Assembly (NCBI RefSeq): GCF_012927355.1
Contig: NZ_JABBGK010000002.1
Location: 206,758 to 270,757, forward strand
Reading direction: 5' to 3'
DNA length: 64,000 nucleotides
DNA from: Rhizobium terricola
GTDB lineage: Bacteria > Pseudomonadota > Alphaproteobacteria > Rhizobiales > Rhizobiaceae
The notes under the pieces were generated by a model. The model was not told the origin of the DNA, made no database searches, and was given only the letters and a program-made list of their open reading frames with translations. Shown here in pieces: positions 27,862-36,848 of the stretch. A program made the translations under genes and the position numbers. How positions within the stretch are numbered: the stretch's first letter is position 1; each line of letters begins with the position of its first letter.

Positions 27862-29058
27862 TCAGCTCCAGCCGCCGCCATAGGTCCGGTAAAAGACATG
27901 CAGGCCGATGCGGCCGACCTTCTTCATCGTGCGACCCCAGGCCGGGCGGACGTAAAGCGCATGATAGTGGGTCGCGGATCCGACTTCCTTCAGCCAGATC
28001 TTGCCCGCCGTCACGGCGAGCGCCACTTCACGGGCAACTTTCCAATGATATTCGGAGTTTACCCGATCCTTGATGTTGTCGCAGGCAAAGGAAAACTGGC
28101 AGCGGTTGCGCCAATCCTCGTTCTGGTAGACGACGCCACAGATGGTGTCAGGATAGGCCGGATTGCGTACGCGATTGAGAATGACCTGGGCGACGGCCGC
28201 CTGGCCCTTCACCGATTCGCCACGCGCCTCGAAGTAGATGCCGGAGGCGAGGCATTGCTGTTCTCGGGCGGAAAACACGGATGGCGGCAGGACGGACGCG
28301 GCCCAAGCATGATCGTCCGGGCCGATCTTCGGTGAGAATCGGCCGGTCTCGGGCTTCGTCGAGAGAATCGCATCGAAGGGCGAGACACGGGAAAAATCAG
28401 GTTCGGCCGGCGCATAGGCGGTCGCCAGCACATCCGCGTCACGGTTGGTGACGAGCGAGGCGAGCAAGGCCGGGACACCGACATCCGGCGCGGGTTCCGA
28501 CTTCTTGAAATAGAAGCTCGCCAGTTCGACCGGCTTCGCCTTGGCGCGGGTGAAGGCGGTCAGCTCGTCGGGCACCTTCTTCGGATCCATCAGAGACGAG
28601 GTGCGCTGGAGGATCGACCCGGCCGTGAATGCCCTCGGCGGCAGCATCTGCTCGACGGCGACCACCCTGCCCTTCTTCTGGCCACGGGTCACGCGATCCT
28701 CGTCCGGCAAGGGATTGGTCTCGGCCTTGCCACCGTCGAAAGCGATCTTGCGGCCGTCCGGCAAAAGGATGCCACTGTCCTTGTTGAGGGCGGCGGAGGC
28801 TTCGTCGGAAGAGAAGGCGAGTTCGGCCTGATGGAGCGAGCCGGCCGGCGATGCGGTCAGCACCATGCGCCAGTTGCTCGTGCCACGGTCGAGGCCGGCG
28901 ATCAGGCCGGCAAGATCAGCCTGGGCGGCCATGGACGGAAAGGCAAGCCAGGAAGCCAGGCCAAAGACCAGCGGGGACCCCCAACGCTCGAAAAACGAGG
29001 CGGACCTTTTTAGCAGACGACTTCTCGAACGCAAAACCGGTACTCCATACCTGACCAC
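27862..29058 (-). CDS. SleB-type cell wall hydrolase
   Basis: A 398-residue protein with a likely N-terminal membrane anchor or signal (about 27-47, GSPLVFGLASWLAFPSMAAQ), a long low-conservation middle, and a C-terminal SleB/Hydrolase_2 lytic transglycosylase domain over about 260-397. The domain's catalytic-glutamate motif is GIYFEARGESVKGQAAVAQV, with NRVRNPAYPDTICGVVYQ and CQFSFACD following. It probably remodels peptidoglycan. A GTG at 29058 is the start used; a downstream start is possible. Confidence 0.88.
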   Translation of the reverse strand: MVRYGVPVLRSRSRLLKRSASFFERWGSPLVFGLASWLAFPSMAAQADLAGLIAGLDRGTSNWRMVLTASPAGSLHQAELAFSSDEASAALNKDSGILLPDGRKIAFDGGKAETNPLPDEDRVTRGQKKGRVVAVEQMLPPRAFTAGSILQRTSSLMDPKKVPDELTAFTRAKAKPVELASFYFKKSEPAPDVGVPALLASLVTNRDADVLATAYAPAEPDFSRVSPFDAILSTKPETGRFSPKIGPDDHAWAASVLPPSVFSAREQQCLASGIYFEARGESVKGQAAVAQVILNRVRNPAYPDTICGVVYQNEDWRNRCQFSFACDNIKDRVNSEYHWKVAREVALAVTAGKIWLKEVGSATHYHALYVRPAWGRTMKKVGRIGLHVFYRTYGGGWS

Positions 29059-29081
29059 GGTTACATTAGAGAAATATCGTC

Positions 29082-29106
29082 CATTAACCTTGATGCTTGG
29101 TTAATG
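29082..29106 (-). promoter_or_regulatory. Inverted repeat upstream of the SleB hydrolase gene
   Basis: A perfect 8-bp inverted repeat, CATTAACC and GGTTAATG, with a 9-bp spacer, centred about 36 bp before the gene start. TTAACC halves recall CtrA half-sites, but the spacing does not fit the CtrA consensus, so the binding protein is unknown. Confidence 0.45.
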
Positions 29107-29138
29107 AGCAGACTTCGGATCGGAACGGCACGCGCAAA

Positions 29139-29163
29139 AAAGCCGCCGGAAGGCGGCGGCTTT
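29139..29163 (-). terminator. Terminator of the corA-kup unit
   Basis: A 9-bp stem AAAGCCGCC/GGCGGCTTT lies 29 bp after the kup stop, followed on the minus strand by a run of T residues. Confidence 0.85.
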
Positions 29164-29191
29164 CTCAACTCTTCGTGAGCGGACGCAGGCG

Positions 29192-31093
29192 TCAGATGAT
29201 GACGTGCGATCCCAGCTCCACCACGCGGTTTGCCGGCAGACGGAAATAGTCGGACGGATCGGCCGCAGCATTGGCGAGGCTGATGTAGAGCCGGTCCTGC
29301 CAGTAAGGCATGCCCGATTTCGCATCCGGCACGAGCTTGCGGCGGCCGAGATAGAAGGAGGTCGACATGATGTCGAACTTCAGCCCGCCGCGGCGCAGGT
29401 TGGCAAGCGCCTTCGACACGTTCTGCGTTTCCATGAAGCCGAAGCGGATTTCCACCCGGCTGAACCGCTCGGACAGCGTCTCCACCACGAAGCGCTCTTC
29501 CGCCGTGGCGCGCGGGCGGTTCACCGTCTTGATGGTCAGGATGATGTTGCGCTCGTGCAGGACGTGGTTGTGCTTCAGATTGTGCAGCAGAGCCGCGGGC
29601 GCGGTTTCCGGGTCGCTGGTGAGGAAGATCGCCGTCCCCACGACCGCGGCCGGAGCGTGGTCGCTCTTCTTCTCGACAGAGGTGATGAAGGGCAGCAGCG
29701 GTACGTCGGCATGGCGGGTCTTGGCGAACAGGATGGCCGTGCCGCGGCGCCAGGTCCACATGACGATGGTGAAGCCGCCTGCGAACAGGACCGGCACATA
29801 GCCGCCGTCATGCACCTTGAGCATGTTGGCGCCGAGGAAGACCAGTTCCAGTGCGAAGAGAGGCAGGAGCAGCACGAGCGCCGTCGTCGCCGACCACTTC
29901 CAGCGGGTGCGGACGAAACGGAAGGCCATGATCGTCGTGACCACCATGGCGCCGGTGACCGAGATACCATAGGCGGTGGCGAGCGCTTCCGAGCTCTGGA
30001 AGAGCATGACGAGCGCCAGGACGCCAAGCAGCAACAGGGTATTGACCGACGGCAGGTAGATCTGGCCGGTGTGCTTTTCCGACGTGAAGAGGATCTGCAT
30101 GCGCGGCAAGAAGCCGAGATGGATCGCCTGGCGCACGAGCGAAAAGGCACCGGTGATGACCGCCTGGCTGGCGATGATGGTGGCGAAGGTCGCCAGGATA
30201 ACCACCGGCAGCAGCGCCCATTCCGGGAACATGAGGAAGAACGGATCCGACGCGGCTTCAGGATGGTTGAGCACCATGGCGCCCTGGCCGAGATAGTTCA
30301 GCACCAGGGCCGGGAAGACGAGCACGAACCAGGCCCACTGGATCGGCTTGCGGCCGAAATGGCCAAGGTCGGCGTAGAGGGCTTCCGCACCGGTCACCGT
30401 CAGAAAGACGGCACCGAGCACGACAATGCCGAGGAAGCCCTCGCGCATCAGGAACTGCACGGCATGCCAGGGATTGAAGGCGGCCAGGATGCCGAAATCC
30501 TCGGAGATGTGCACGATGCCGCCGAGTGCCATGACGACGAACCAGATCGCGGTGATCGGTCCGAAGAATTTGGCAACCGCACCCGTTCCGCGGGACTGCA
30601 CGGCAAACAGCGCGATCAGGATCACTACGGAAATGGGCACGATGTAGCCATCGAACTGCGGCGTCACCAGCTTGAGGCCTTCGACGGCCGAAAGCACCGA
30701 GAGGGCCGGCGTGATCATCGAGTCGCCGAGGAAGAGCGCCGCCCCGACCAGACCGAGGATCATCAATACAGCGCCATGACCGCCGACATTCTTGGACAGG
30801 AGTGCGAGCAGCGACAGCGTGCCCCCCTCGCCTTCGTTGTCGGCGCGCAGCAGAAACAGCACGTATTTCAGCGTGACAATGATCGTCAGCGTCCAGATGA
30901 TCAGCGAGATGAGGCCGATCACCTCTTCACGCATGATGCCGCCGTCGGCGATCGGCTTCAGAGCCTCGCGAAAGGCGTAAAGCGGGCTCGTGCCGATATC
31001 TCCGTAGACGACGCCGACCGAGCCGAGTGCCAGGCCGAAAAGGCCGTGCACACTCTTCTTAGTCTCCGGAGTCTCGCAGGTTTCTTGGGTCAT
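29192..31093 (-). CDS. kup: Low-affinity K+ uptake protein Kup
   Basis: A 633-residue KUP/HAK/KT potassium transporter with about 12 TM helices followed by a soluble C-terminal domain. Signature stretches: [32 protein letters not shown], and [18 protein letters not shown]. The ATG at 31093 ([10 protein letters not shown]) is chosen because the upstream extension overlaps corA. It lies 16 bp after corA on the same strand, so two cation transporters share a transcript. Confidence 0.96.
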   Translation of the reverse strand: MTQETCETPETKKSVHGLFGLALGSVGVVYGDIGTSPLYAFREALKPIADGGIMREEVIGLISLIIWTLTIIVTLKYVLFLLRADNEGEGGTLSLLALLSKNVGGHGAVLMILGLVGAALFLGDSMITPALSVLSAVEGLKLVTPQFDGYIVPISVVILIALFAVQSRGTGAVAKFFGPITAIWFVVMALGGIVHISEDFGILAAFNPWHAVQFLMREGFLGIVVLGAVFLTVTGAEALYADLGHFGRKPIQWAWFVLVFPALVLNYLGQGAMVLNHPEAASDPFFLMFPEWALLPVVILATFATIIASQAVITGAFSLVRQAIHLGFLPRMQILFTSEKHTGQIYLPSVNTLLLLGVLALVMLFQSSEALATAYGISVTGAMVVTTIMAFRFVRTRWKWSATTALVLLLPLFALELVFLGANMLKVHDGGYVPVLFAGGFTIVMWTWRRGTAILFAKTRHADVPLLPFITSVEKKSDHAPAAVVGTAIFLTSDPETAPAALLHNLKHNHVLHERNIILTIKTVNRPRATAEERFVVETLSERFSRVEIRFGFMETQNVSKALANLRRGGLKFDIMSTSFYLGRRKLVPDAKSGMPYWQDRLYISLANAAADPSDYFRLPANRVVELGSHVII

Positions 31094-31109
31094 GGGGATC
31101 ACAGGCTCG

Positions 31110-32087
31110 TCAGAGCCAGCCTTTCCAGCGGAAGAACAGGAACGGAATGACGGCGGACAGCAGCATCGCGACCAACGCGAAGCCATATCCGAAGGTCCAT
31201 TCCAACTCGGGCATGAAGTGGAAGTTCATCCCGTAGATCGAGGCGACCAGGGTCGGCGGCAGGAAGACCACGGAAGCGATCGAGAAGATCTTGATGATAG
31301 CATTCTGCTCGACATTGATGAGGCCCAGCGAGGCGTCGAGCAGGAAAGTGATGTTGTTCGAGACGAAGGCAGCGTGCTCGGAGAGCGACTGGATATCGTG
31401 GGCGACAATGCCGCAGAGCTCCTCCGCCTCACGGTCCTCGCGAACCTTCGGCAGGGAGCGCAGGAAGGCAACCATGCGGGACAGAGAAACGAGGCTGTCG
31501 CGCGCCTTGCTGACCAGCCGGTGATGGGCGGCGATGTCGAGCAACTTGTCTTCGAGGAAGCGGGGCGGGCGGCGCTTGGCCGCCTTGCGATCCACGAAGA
31601 CTGTCGCCGAAAGCTCATCGATGCGGGCGACGCCGGCTTCGAGCACCTCGGCCGTGCGATCGACGATCGTCTCCAGAAGTCGCGCGAGAAGTTCCGCACC
31701 GGTGCGGTACTTGCCCGGCATCCGCAAGAGCGCGGCGCTGAACAGGGCAAAGGCGCGCGGTTCGGCATAACGAATGGTCACCAGGCGATGGCCGGCCAGG
31801 ATGAAGGCGACGTCGGTGATTTCCGGCAGGTCGCTTTCAGCCTTCCAGACCAGCGACCCGGTCATATAAACGCCACCATCTTCGACATAAAGACGGCTGG
31901 AAGGTTCGATGTCCTTGAGGTCTTCGCGGGTCGGCAGAGGGATTCCAAAAAGCTTCTCGACGAGGGCTTCCTCGGCAAGGTCCGGATTGATGAGGTCAAG
32001 CCACAGGCTATCGGCCTCGAGCGCCTGTCGCGGCTCGGCGGCATTGATGATCTCGGCCCTTCCATCCAGGTGGTAGGCTCTGATCAA
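31110..32087 (-). CDS. corA: CorA-family Mg2+/divalent cation transporter
   Basis: A 325-residue CorA protein: a cytoplasmic N-terminal alpha/beta domain, a long stalk helix, and two C-terminal TM helices. The invariant GMN filter is read in [17 protein letters not shown] near residue 284. The start appears to be TTG at 32087; no better ATG fits the N-terminal conservation (IRAYHLDG). It begins a two-gene unit with kup. Confidence 0.93.
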   Translation of the reverse strand: MIRAYHLDGRAEIINAAEPRQALEADSLWLDLINPDLAEEALVEKLFGIPLPTREDLKDIEPSSRLYVEDGGVYMTGSLVWKAESDLPEITDVAFILAGHRLVTIRYAEPRAFALFSAALLRMPGKYRTGAELLARLLETIVDRTAEVLEAGVARIDELSATVFVDRKAAKRRPPRFLEDKLLDIAAHHRLVSKARDSLVSLSRMVAFLRSLPKVREDREAEELCGIVAHDIQSLSEHAAFVSNNITFLLDASLGLINVEQNAIIKIFSIASVVFLPPTLVASIYGMNFHFMPELEWTFGYGFALVAMLLSAVIPFLFFRWKGWL

Positions 32088-32247
32088 GTTGCAGACACTT
32101 TCATAGCGCCCTCAGGGTCCGTTTCGGCGCGCGAGACAAACACCTCTTCAGAAAAAAAAGCAAGCAGCATTTCGCAGCAGCGAAAGACTCGGGCAGAGCA
32201 GACCCGACTCCCAGCCCAAAAAAGGCCCGCTTCCGGTCGTCGTCCGC

Positions 32248-32288
32248 TTGATCTGGATCAAAGCGACGCTGCCTTCGCGTCATACTAT
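32248..32288 (+). promoter_or_regulatory. FNR/FixK box and promoter of hsp20
   Basis: TTGATCTGGATCAA at 32248-32261 is a perfect FNR/FixK consensus (TTGAT-N4-ATCAA). A -10-like TACTAT lies at 32283-32288, giving a predicted start near 32295, about 41 bp after the box centre. This is the spacing of a class II FNR-type activated promoter. A CCAGCC/GGCTGG hairpin follows in the leader at 32291-32307. Confidence 0.8.
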
Positions 32289-32324
32289 TCCAGCCGTCGG
32301 GGCTGGGAACCGATGGAGGATGCA

Positions 32325-32801
32325 ATGAACGACAAGTCGTCCAATTTTCTTCCGAGTCTTTGGTCTGACAATCCCTTTGCCGATCTGCGCAAGGAGATGG
32401 ATAAGGCGCTCGAAAGCTTCTTCGGCAAGCGGGGCTTGCCGGGTGAGGCAGAGGGCGAAAAATTCATGGCGCCGTCGATCGACGTCGCCGAAAATGAGAG
32501 TGCAATCACGCTTACCGCGGAACTGCCAGGCATTTCCGAGGAGGATGTCGACCTTTCGATCCACAACGGCGTTCTCACCCTGAAGGGCGAGAAGAAGATG
32601 GAGAAGAAGGACGACAAGGACAATTATCACGTCGTCGAGCGGCGCTATGGCAGCTTCCAGCGGTCCATGCGCCTGCCGTCCAGCGTCGATGAAGCGGCCG
32701 TCGCCGCGAAGTTCGACAAGGGCGTGCTGACGGTCACCATGCCGAAGAAGCCGGGAACGGCTCCTGTCGAGCGCAAGATCGCGATCGAAAAACAACAATA
32801 G
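32325..32801 (+). CDS. Hsp20-family small heat shock protein
   Basis: A 158-residue alpha-crystallin-type holdase. An N-terminal variable region (NPFADLRKEMDKALESFF) precedes the Hsp20 domain over about 48-150 (PSIDVAENESAITLTAELPG; LSIHNGVLTLKGEKK; FDKGVLTVTMPK). It prevents aggregation of unfolded proteins. The ATG at 32325 is chosen over 32313 because GGAGGA lies 5 bp before it. No ROSE thermometer could be recognised; instead an FNR/FixK box sits upstream, suggesting low-oxygen control. Confidence 0.93.
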   Translation: MNDKSSNFLPSLWSDNPFADLRKEMDKALESFFGKRGLPGEAEGEKFMAPSIDVAENESAITLTAELPGISEEDVDLSIHNGVLTLKGEKKMEKKDDKDNYHVVERRYGSFQRSMRLPSSVDEAAVAAKFDKGVLTVTMPKKPGTAPVERKIAIEKQQ

Positions 32802-32812
32802 ATCGCGCAATC

Positions 32813-32842
32813 CCGCCGCCCCTATCCGCCTGGGGGCGGCGG
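32813..32842. terminator. Hairpin between hsp20 and mrp
   Basis: A 10-bp stem CCGCCGCCCC/GGGGCGGCGG with a 10-nt loop lies between the convergent hsp20 and mrp genes, followed by TCGATTTT on the plus strand. Confidence 0.75.
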
Positions 32843-32876
32843 TCGATTTTCCAGGTGGCGGTTACTTTCCCGGACC

Positions 32877-34028
32877 CTATTCGAAGACGATCGACGGCGC
32901 AGCGCGACCGGCGCGGGCTTGTACTTCCTTCCAGACCTTGGTGGCGATGTCACGATAGACCAGCGCCTGCGGCCCCTCCGGATCGGAGACGACAACCGGC
33001 GTGCCGGCGTCGGAGGTCTCGCGAATAGCGATCGTCAGCGGAACTTCGCCGAGGAAGGGTACTCCGATCGTTTCCGCCTCGGCTCGCGCGCCACCGTGAC
33101 CGAAGATGTCATAGCGCTTGCCGGTGTCGGGCGCGATGAAGTAGCTCATGTTCTCGACAATGCCCAACACCGGCACCTCGACCTTGTTGAACATGTTGAG
33201 GCCCTTGCGCGCATCGATGAGCGCGAGATCCTGCGGGGTCGAGACAATGACTGCACCCGAGAGCGGAACCTGCTGGGCCATGGTGAGTTGGGCATCACCG
33301 GTGCCTGGCGGCATGTCGACCACCAGAACGTCGAGAGCGCCCCAGGCGACTTCACGCAGCATCTGCATCAATGCCGACTGGACCATCGGGCCACGCCAGA
33401 TCATGGCGGTTCCCTCATCGACGAGGAAGCCCATCGACATCGCCTTGATGCCGTAGTTTTCCATCGGCACGATGATGCGGTTCTCGATCTGCTGCGGACG
33501 GCCGCTGATGCCGAGCAGGCGCGGCATAGACGGGCCATAGACGTCGGCGTCCAGGATACCGACCTTCAGACCGTTGGCCTTCATGGCGAGAGCGAGATTG
33601 ACGGCGGTGGTCGACTTGCCGACGCCGCCCTTGCCCGAGGCCACGGCAATGATCGCGCCAATTCCCGGAATGGTCTGCTTACCCGGCCGGGACCCGCTCG
33701 GTGCGGGCGCGTGGCTGTGGCCATGGGAATGGGCAGGCGCAGACGCCTGCGGCCGGGGCGGCGGCGTGGAACCCGCCTTGCGTTCCGCCGTCAGGCTGAC
33801 GAGCGCACCCTTCACGCCCGGCACGGCCTTGACCGCCCGTTCGGCGGCCTGCCTCAGCGGCTCGAGAGCATCGGCGCGATCGGAGGGCACGGTGATCGAA
33901 AAATAGACCTTGCTGTCCGAAATGAAGACGTCGGAGACGAGACCGAGGCTGACGATGTCGCCCTCGAGATCCGGGCCGCGAATGGCCCTCAGGGTCTCCA
34001 TAACCTGCTCTTTCGTGACTGCGCTCAT
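32877..34028 (-). CDS. mrp: Mrp/ApbC-family iron-sulfur carrier P-loop ATPase
   Basis: A 383-residue protein: an N-terminal MIP18/DUF59 domain (about 4-82), a short His-rich linker (AHSHGHSHAP at about 99-108), and a deviant Walker A ATPase domain (VASGKGGVGKSTTAVN, about 129-144) with DADVYGPSMPRLLG and VVDMPPGTGDAQLT. Mrp proteins hold and transfer Fe-S clusters. The His-rich linker could bind metal. The CxxC cluster-binding pair seen in many homologues is not evident. ATG at 34028 with GAGGGTGG upstream. Confidence 0.94.
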   Translation of the reverse strand: MSAVTKEQVMETLRAIRGPDLEGDIVSLGLVSDVFISDSKVYFSITVPSDRADALEPLRQAAERAVKAVPGVKGALVSLTAERKAGSTPPPRPQASAPAHSHGHSHAPAPSGSRPGKQTIPGIGAIIAVASGKGGVGKSTTAVNLALAMKANGLKVGILDADVYGPSMPRLLGISGRPQQIENRIIVPMENYGIKAMSMGFLVDEGTAMIWRGPMVQSALMQMLREVAWGALDVLVVDMPPGTGDAQLTMAQQVPLSGAVIVSTPQDLALIDARKGLNMFNKVEVPVLGIVENMSYFIAPDTGKRYDIFGHGGARAEAETIGVPFLGEVPLTIAIRETSDAGTPVVVSDPEGPQALVYRDIATKVWKEVQARAGRAAPSIVFE

Positions 34029-34440
34029 ACCACCCTCTCGCGATGCGACCCCAAAACCGGGGCGTCGGAGTCTAGATAGTGGACACGGCAGGCTTCGCCA
34101 ACCCGAAAAGCTCGGCGGATACGGTCGTGGGTTGCGACCAAATCGCCCGGGGGGTGGACTGCGTGAGAATCCGGTCGACAAAAAAGGAAAGCCGCCGGCC
34201 GCGACGTCCGGAGTGGCGGACGTCAGCAGCGGCGGCTTGCCTTTGTCGCACCCTTGGCGGGTGCTGGCAGCGTCCCCTCTGGACTTGTCATTGAAATGCA
34301 GAAACCGTGCCAACTTGCGAACCACAGAGAATCATCGTTTATTTTCAAAGACTTAAGGCAAAACAGGCCGTTCCGGATGCTTTTCGACGCTCATTCTCCC
34401 TGCCTTCGTTTTGTGCGGCGCAGCAGGCGGCGCGCAAAAA
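34029..34440. other. Intergenic region between mrp and the NasS-like gene
   Basis: No gene is seen in these 412 bp. The main feature is a large nested hairpin at 34189-34238. The segment upstream of mrp should hold its promoter, but I find no convincing core elements. AT content rises near 34320-34390. Confidence 0.6.
34189..34238. terminator. Nested hairpin downstream of the NasS-like gene
   Basis: Outer arms AAGCCGCCG (34189-34197) and CGGCGGCTT (34230-34238) enclose an inner stem GACGTCCG/CGGACGTC (34203-34210 and 34217-34224). Minus-strand transcription from the NasS-like gene reads through it into TTTCCTTTTTT, so it may be a distant terminator, or part of a small RNA. Confidence 0.55.
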
Positions 34441-35676
34441 TCAGGCAATGGAGGTTGGAGACTGCCCGGCAATGTAGTCATCGAGACGATCCGGATCGAA
34501 GAGGCCGCGATCGAAGAAACCGTCCGGCCCGAGGACCATCCGGCCATTGGCGGCCCCGACGTCACGGGCTTCCGGCAAGGCGCCCTCAACCTTGAGGTTG
34601 GCGCCCGGCATCGGCGCGAAGACAGGCTTCAGGGCCTGGCGATAGAGATCGGGGCGGTAGCTGTCGCGGGCGATCGCCACATGGAGCGGATGGTGGGCGC
34701 AATCGCCCCAGCGCACCATCTGGCTGTAGAACCACAGGGCGTGGCTCTGCCAAGGAAAGGTCGCGGCTTTCTTCTCGAACTGGACGAAATCGGTCGTGGT
34801 CACCACGCGGCCCGCTTCGACACCCAAGATGCCGGTCAGGCCCGGCAGCAGCAATTCCCCCCGCACGTCGAGATATTGCCGGGCGGCGAGTACGCCGGCC
34901 AGTTCCTCGATGTTGGCGGGATTGGCGCACCATTGCGCGGCCCTGTAGAGCGCGCGCAGCAGGGCCTGCAGCAGAAGGGGATTGGCCTCGACCCAAGGTT
35001 CCGACAAGCCCAGAACCTTGTCCGGGCCGGACCGCCATATCGCCGAGGTCGTGGAAACGATGCAGGCCTGCCCGCGTTCCACAGCGAGGCTCGCCCATGG
35101 CTCGCCGACGCAGCAGCCGTCGATCATACCGTTTGACAGCGCGACCGGCACTGGTGCCGGTTCACCGGAAATGGTCTCGACATCGCCGATCGGGTGGATG
35201 CCGCTGGCAGCCAGCCAGTAACGCAAGGCAAGATTGGCGCCGGAGAGACGGTGGCCGACGGCGAGGCGCAGCCTCGGCGATCCGATCGCTCGCCGCCGAC
35301 GCACGACCGCGGCAAGCGCTGCTCCCGCTTGTGCCGGGTCGAGGTCGTCGGAAAGGCCGACTTCCTTCATCTCGTCGTGGATGGGGCCTGCGATGACGAT
35401 CGCGTTGCCGCCGAGCCCGAGCGCCATCGGCGCAACCATCGGCACGGCGAGCGGCGCAAGTCCAAGATTGGATCCTATGAGCAGCGGGCCGGGCATCTGC
35501 GCGCCGGCGAACTGGCCCATGAGGACGCGGTCGCGCACCTGCGTCCACGATGTCTCGCGCACCAATCTCAGATCGAGGTTCTCGTCGCTGGCGAAGCCTC
35601 TTTCAACCGCGACCACCAGGATGGCGCTGTCGAGCAGCGGAAGGAAGCCGAGGGTGATCTGCGGTCGGTTCGGCAT
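34441..35676 (-). CDS. NasS/NrtA-like nitrate-type ligand-binding protein without signal peptide
   Basis: A 411-residue type II periplasmic-binding-fold protein of the CmpA/NrtA/NasS group: LGFLPLLDSAILVVAVERGF, VRETSWTQVRDRVLMGQFAGAQM, VGEPWASLAVERG, and a C-terminal region with FYSQMVRWG. It begins directly with the first beta strand and has neither a signal peptide nor a lipobox, so it should be cytoplasmic like the nitrate sensor NasS rather than a transporter component. No permease or ATPase gene adjoins it. It lies 16 bp downstream of a LuxR-type regulator on the same strand. NasS normally partners an ANTAR protein (NasT), absent here. Confidence 0.78.
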   Translation of the reverse strand: MPNRPQITLGFLPLLDSAILVVAVERGFASDENLDLRLVRETSWTQVRDRVLMGQFAGAQMPGPLLIGSNLGLAPLAVPMVAPMALGLGGNAIVIAGPIHDEMKEVGLSDDLDPAQAGAALAAVVRRRRAIGSPRLRLAVGHRLSGANLALRYWLAASGIHPIGDVETISGEPAPVPVALSNGMIDGCCVGEPWASLAVERGQACIVSTTSAIWRSGPDKVLGLSEPWVEANPLLLQALLRALYRAAQWCANPANIEELAGVLAARQYLDVRGELLLPGLTGILGVEAGRVVTTTDFVQFEKKAATFPWQSHALWFYSQMVRWGDCAHHPLHVAIARDSYRPDLYRQALKPVFAPMPGANLKVEGALPEARDVGAANGRMVLGPDGFFDRGLFDPDRLDDYIAGQSPTSIA

Positions 35677-35692
35677 CCGACGGCGGTCGCGC

Positions 35693-36430
35693 CTACTTGA
35701 TGAGCCCGAGCCGCAGCGCCTTGGCGACCGCCTGCGTCCGGTTCACCGTATCGAGCTTCTTGGTGGCACGGTTGAGATAGTGGTTGATGGTGTGTTCCGA
35801 CAGCCCGAGGATTTCCGCGATCTCGACGCTGGTCTTGCCGGCGGCGGTCCAGTTCAGGCAATCGATCTCGCGCTCCGTCAGCATGTCCGTGGCGCGATTG
35901 TCGAGCTCGCGTATCTCGGCCAGGCGGTTGTAGACGTGAACCGATAGATACATGAGTTCGATCATCTCGGCCGGCGTGAAGAGCGCACGATCGCCGGCGA
36001 AGGAGACGGCGCCGCGCATGCCGGATGCATCGTGAACCGGGAAATAGGCGCCGCGGGGCATGCGGAAGCGCTCGAACAGGGAACGAGAGAGATCCGTCGT
36101 CTGCGCGTCGCGCTGCTTGGCTACGTGGGCGATATCATAGGTGAAGGGCGCAGTCGCGGTGCGCAGGCGCGTGAGGATCGGGCTGGTGGGCAAAAGCGCG
36201 GTCTGATCGAATTCGGAGAGCAGATCCGCAGGCCAGTTGGTAATGATCGAACTGCTGGAAAGGTCCAGCGAGGTCGCAGAAGGAAGGTTCAGCACCATGA
36301 ATGCGCGCGCACCATAGTTTTCGGTCAGCCGCTTCATGAAATGGAAGACGTCGAACTGGGTCTTGAACCCGCTGATATCGGCGACGTAACCGGCAATCCG
36401 GTCCGCACCGTCAGTTTCATTCACACTCAT
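35693..36430 (-). CDS. LuxR-family regulator with autoinducer-binding-like domain (LuxR solo)
   Basis: A 245-residue regulator: an N-terminal LuxR ligand-binding fold (about 20-170) and a C-terminal GerE-type HTH (about 180-240; LTEREIDCLNWTAAGKTSVE, LGLSEHTINHYLNRATKKL). In the ligand domain, the Asp-Pro pair that anchors AHL signals in LuxR/TraR appears as Ser-Pro (LLPTSPIL), so AHL binding is doubtful. No luxI-type synthase is nearby. It is the first gene of a two-gene unit with the NasS-like protein. No lux-box could be recognised upstream. Confidence 0.82.
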   Translation of the reverse strand: MSVNETDGADRIAGYVADISGFKTQFDVFHFMKRLTENYGARAFMVLNLPSATSLDLSSSSIITNWPADLLSEFDQTALLPTSPILTRLRTATAPFTYDIAHVAKQRDAQTTDLSRSLFERFRMPRGAYFPVHDASGMRGAVSFAGDRALFTPAEMIELMYLSVHVYNRLAEIRELDNRATDMLTEREIDCLNWTAAGKTSVEIAEILGLSEHTINHYLNRATKKLDTVNRTQAVAKALRLGLIK

Positions 36431-36848
36431 CGGATAAATTTTCTTCGCAAGACCCCAAAATCAGCAAGCGACAAATTCTTCTCCCCGTTCCGAACACGCA
36501 CTCCACGAATCTCCGCCAACGGTTGCATCGCCGGCAATATTCCCTCTTGAAGCACGTTCGGACCACGCATGACAATCGTCAAATTAAAGCCGCCCTCTGG
36601 CGTTTCCCCCTGCGTGCCACGGGGTTTGCCGCGGCCAGTCTTTTTTCCGATACCGAAAAGGAAGAGCTTTATCGACTGCAATGTGCCGGCAGTCCCGATC
36701 CCAGTCGAATCCGGCTTGCCATGGGTTGGGACAATAGCCGCAGATTCGCGTAACAGTCCAGCAGCCAACTTTATTTTACGGTAAACCCCTGCCAATAAGG
36801 GGCTCACGGCCTTACGCACTGCAAAAAGGCCTAGACCAGGGAGCGGAC
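36431..36848. other. Divergent intergenic region between the LuxR and SMP-30 genes
   Basis: This 418-bp region is divergent and must hold both promoters. I find only a short CCCCT/AGGGG hairpin at 36786-36802 near the SMP-30 start. A minus-strand reading frame spans it, but its product is basic, low-complexity and lacks a ribosome-binding site, so I do not call a gene. Confidence 0.5.

Noticed and set aside
29204-31150. 648-codon plus-strand open frame
   Set aside because: It lies exactly antisense to kup, is extremely rich in Arg, His, Asp and Glu, and results from GC-rich codon bias on the real strand.
32101-32324. ROSE-type RNA thermometer before hsp20
   Set aside because: The leader after the predicted start is only about 30 nt and has a simple hairpin; no ROSE-like pairing with the Shine-Dalgarno could be drawn.
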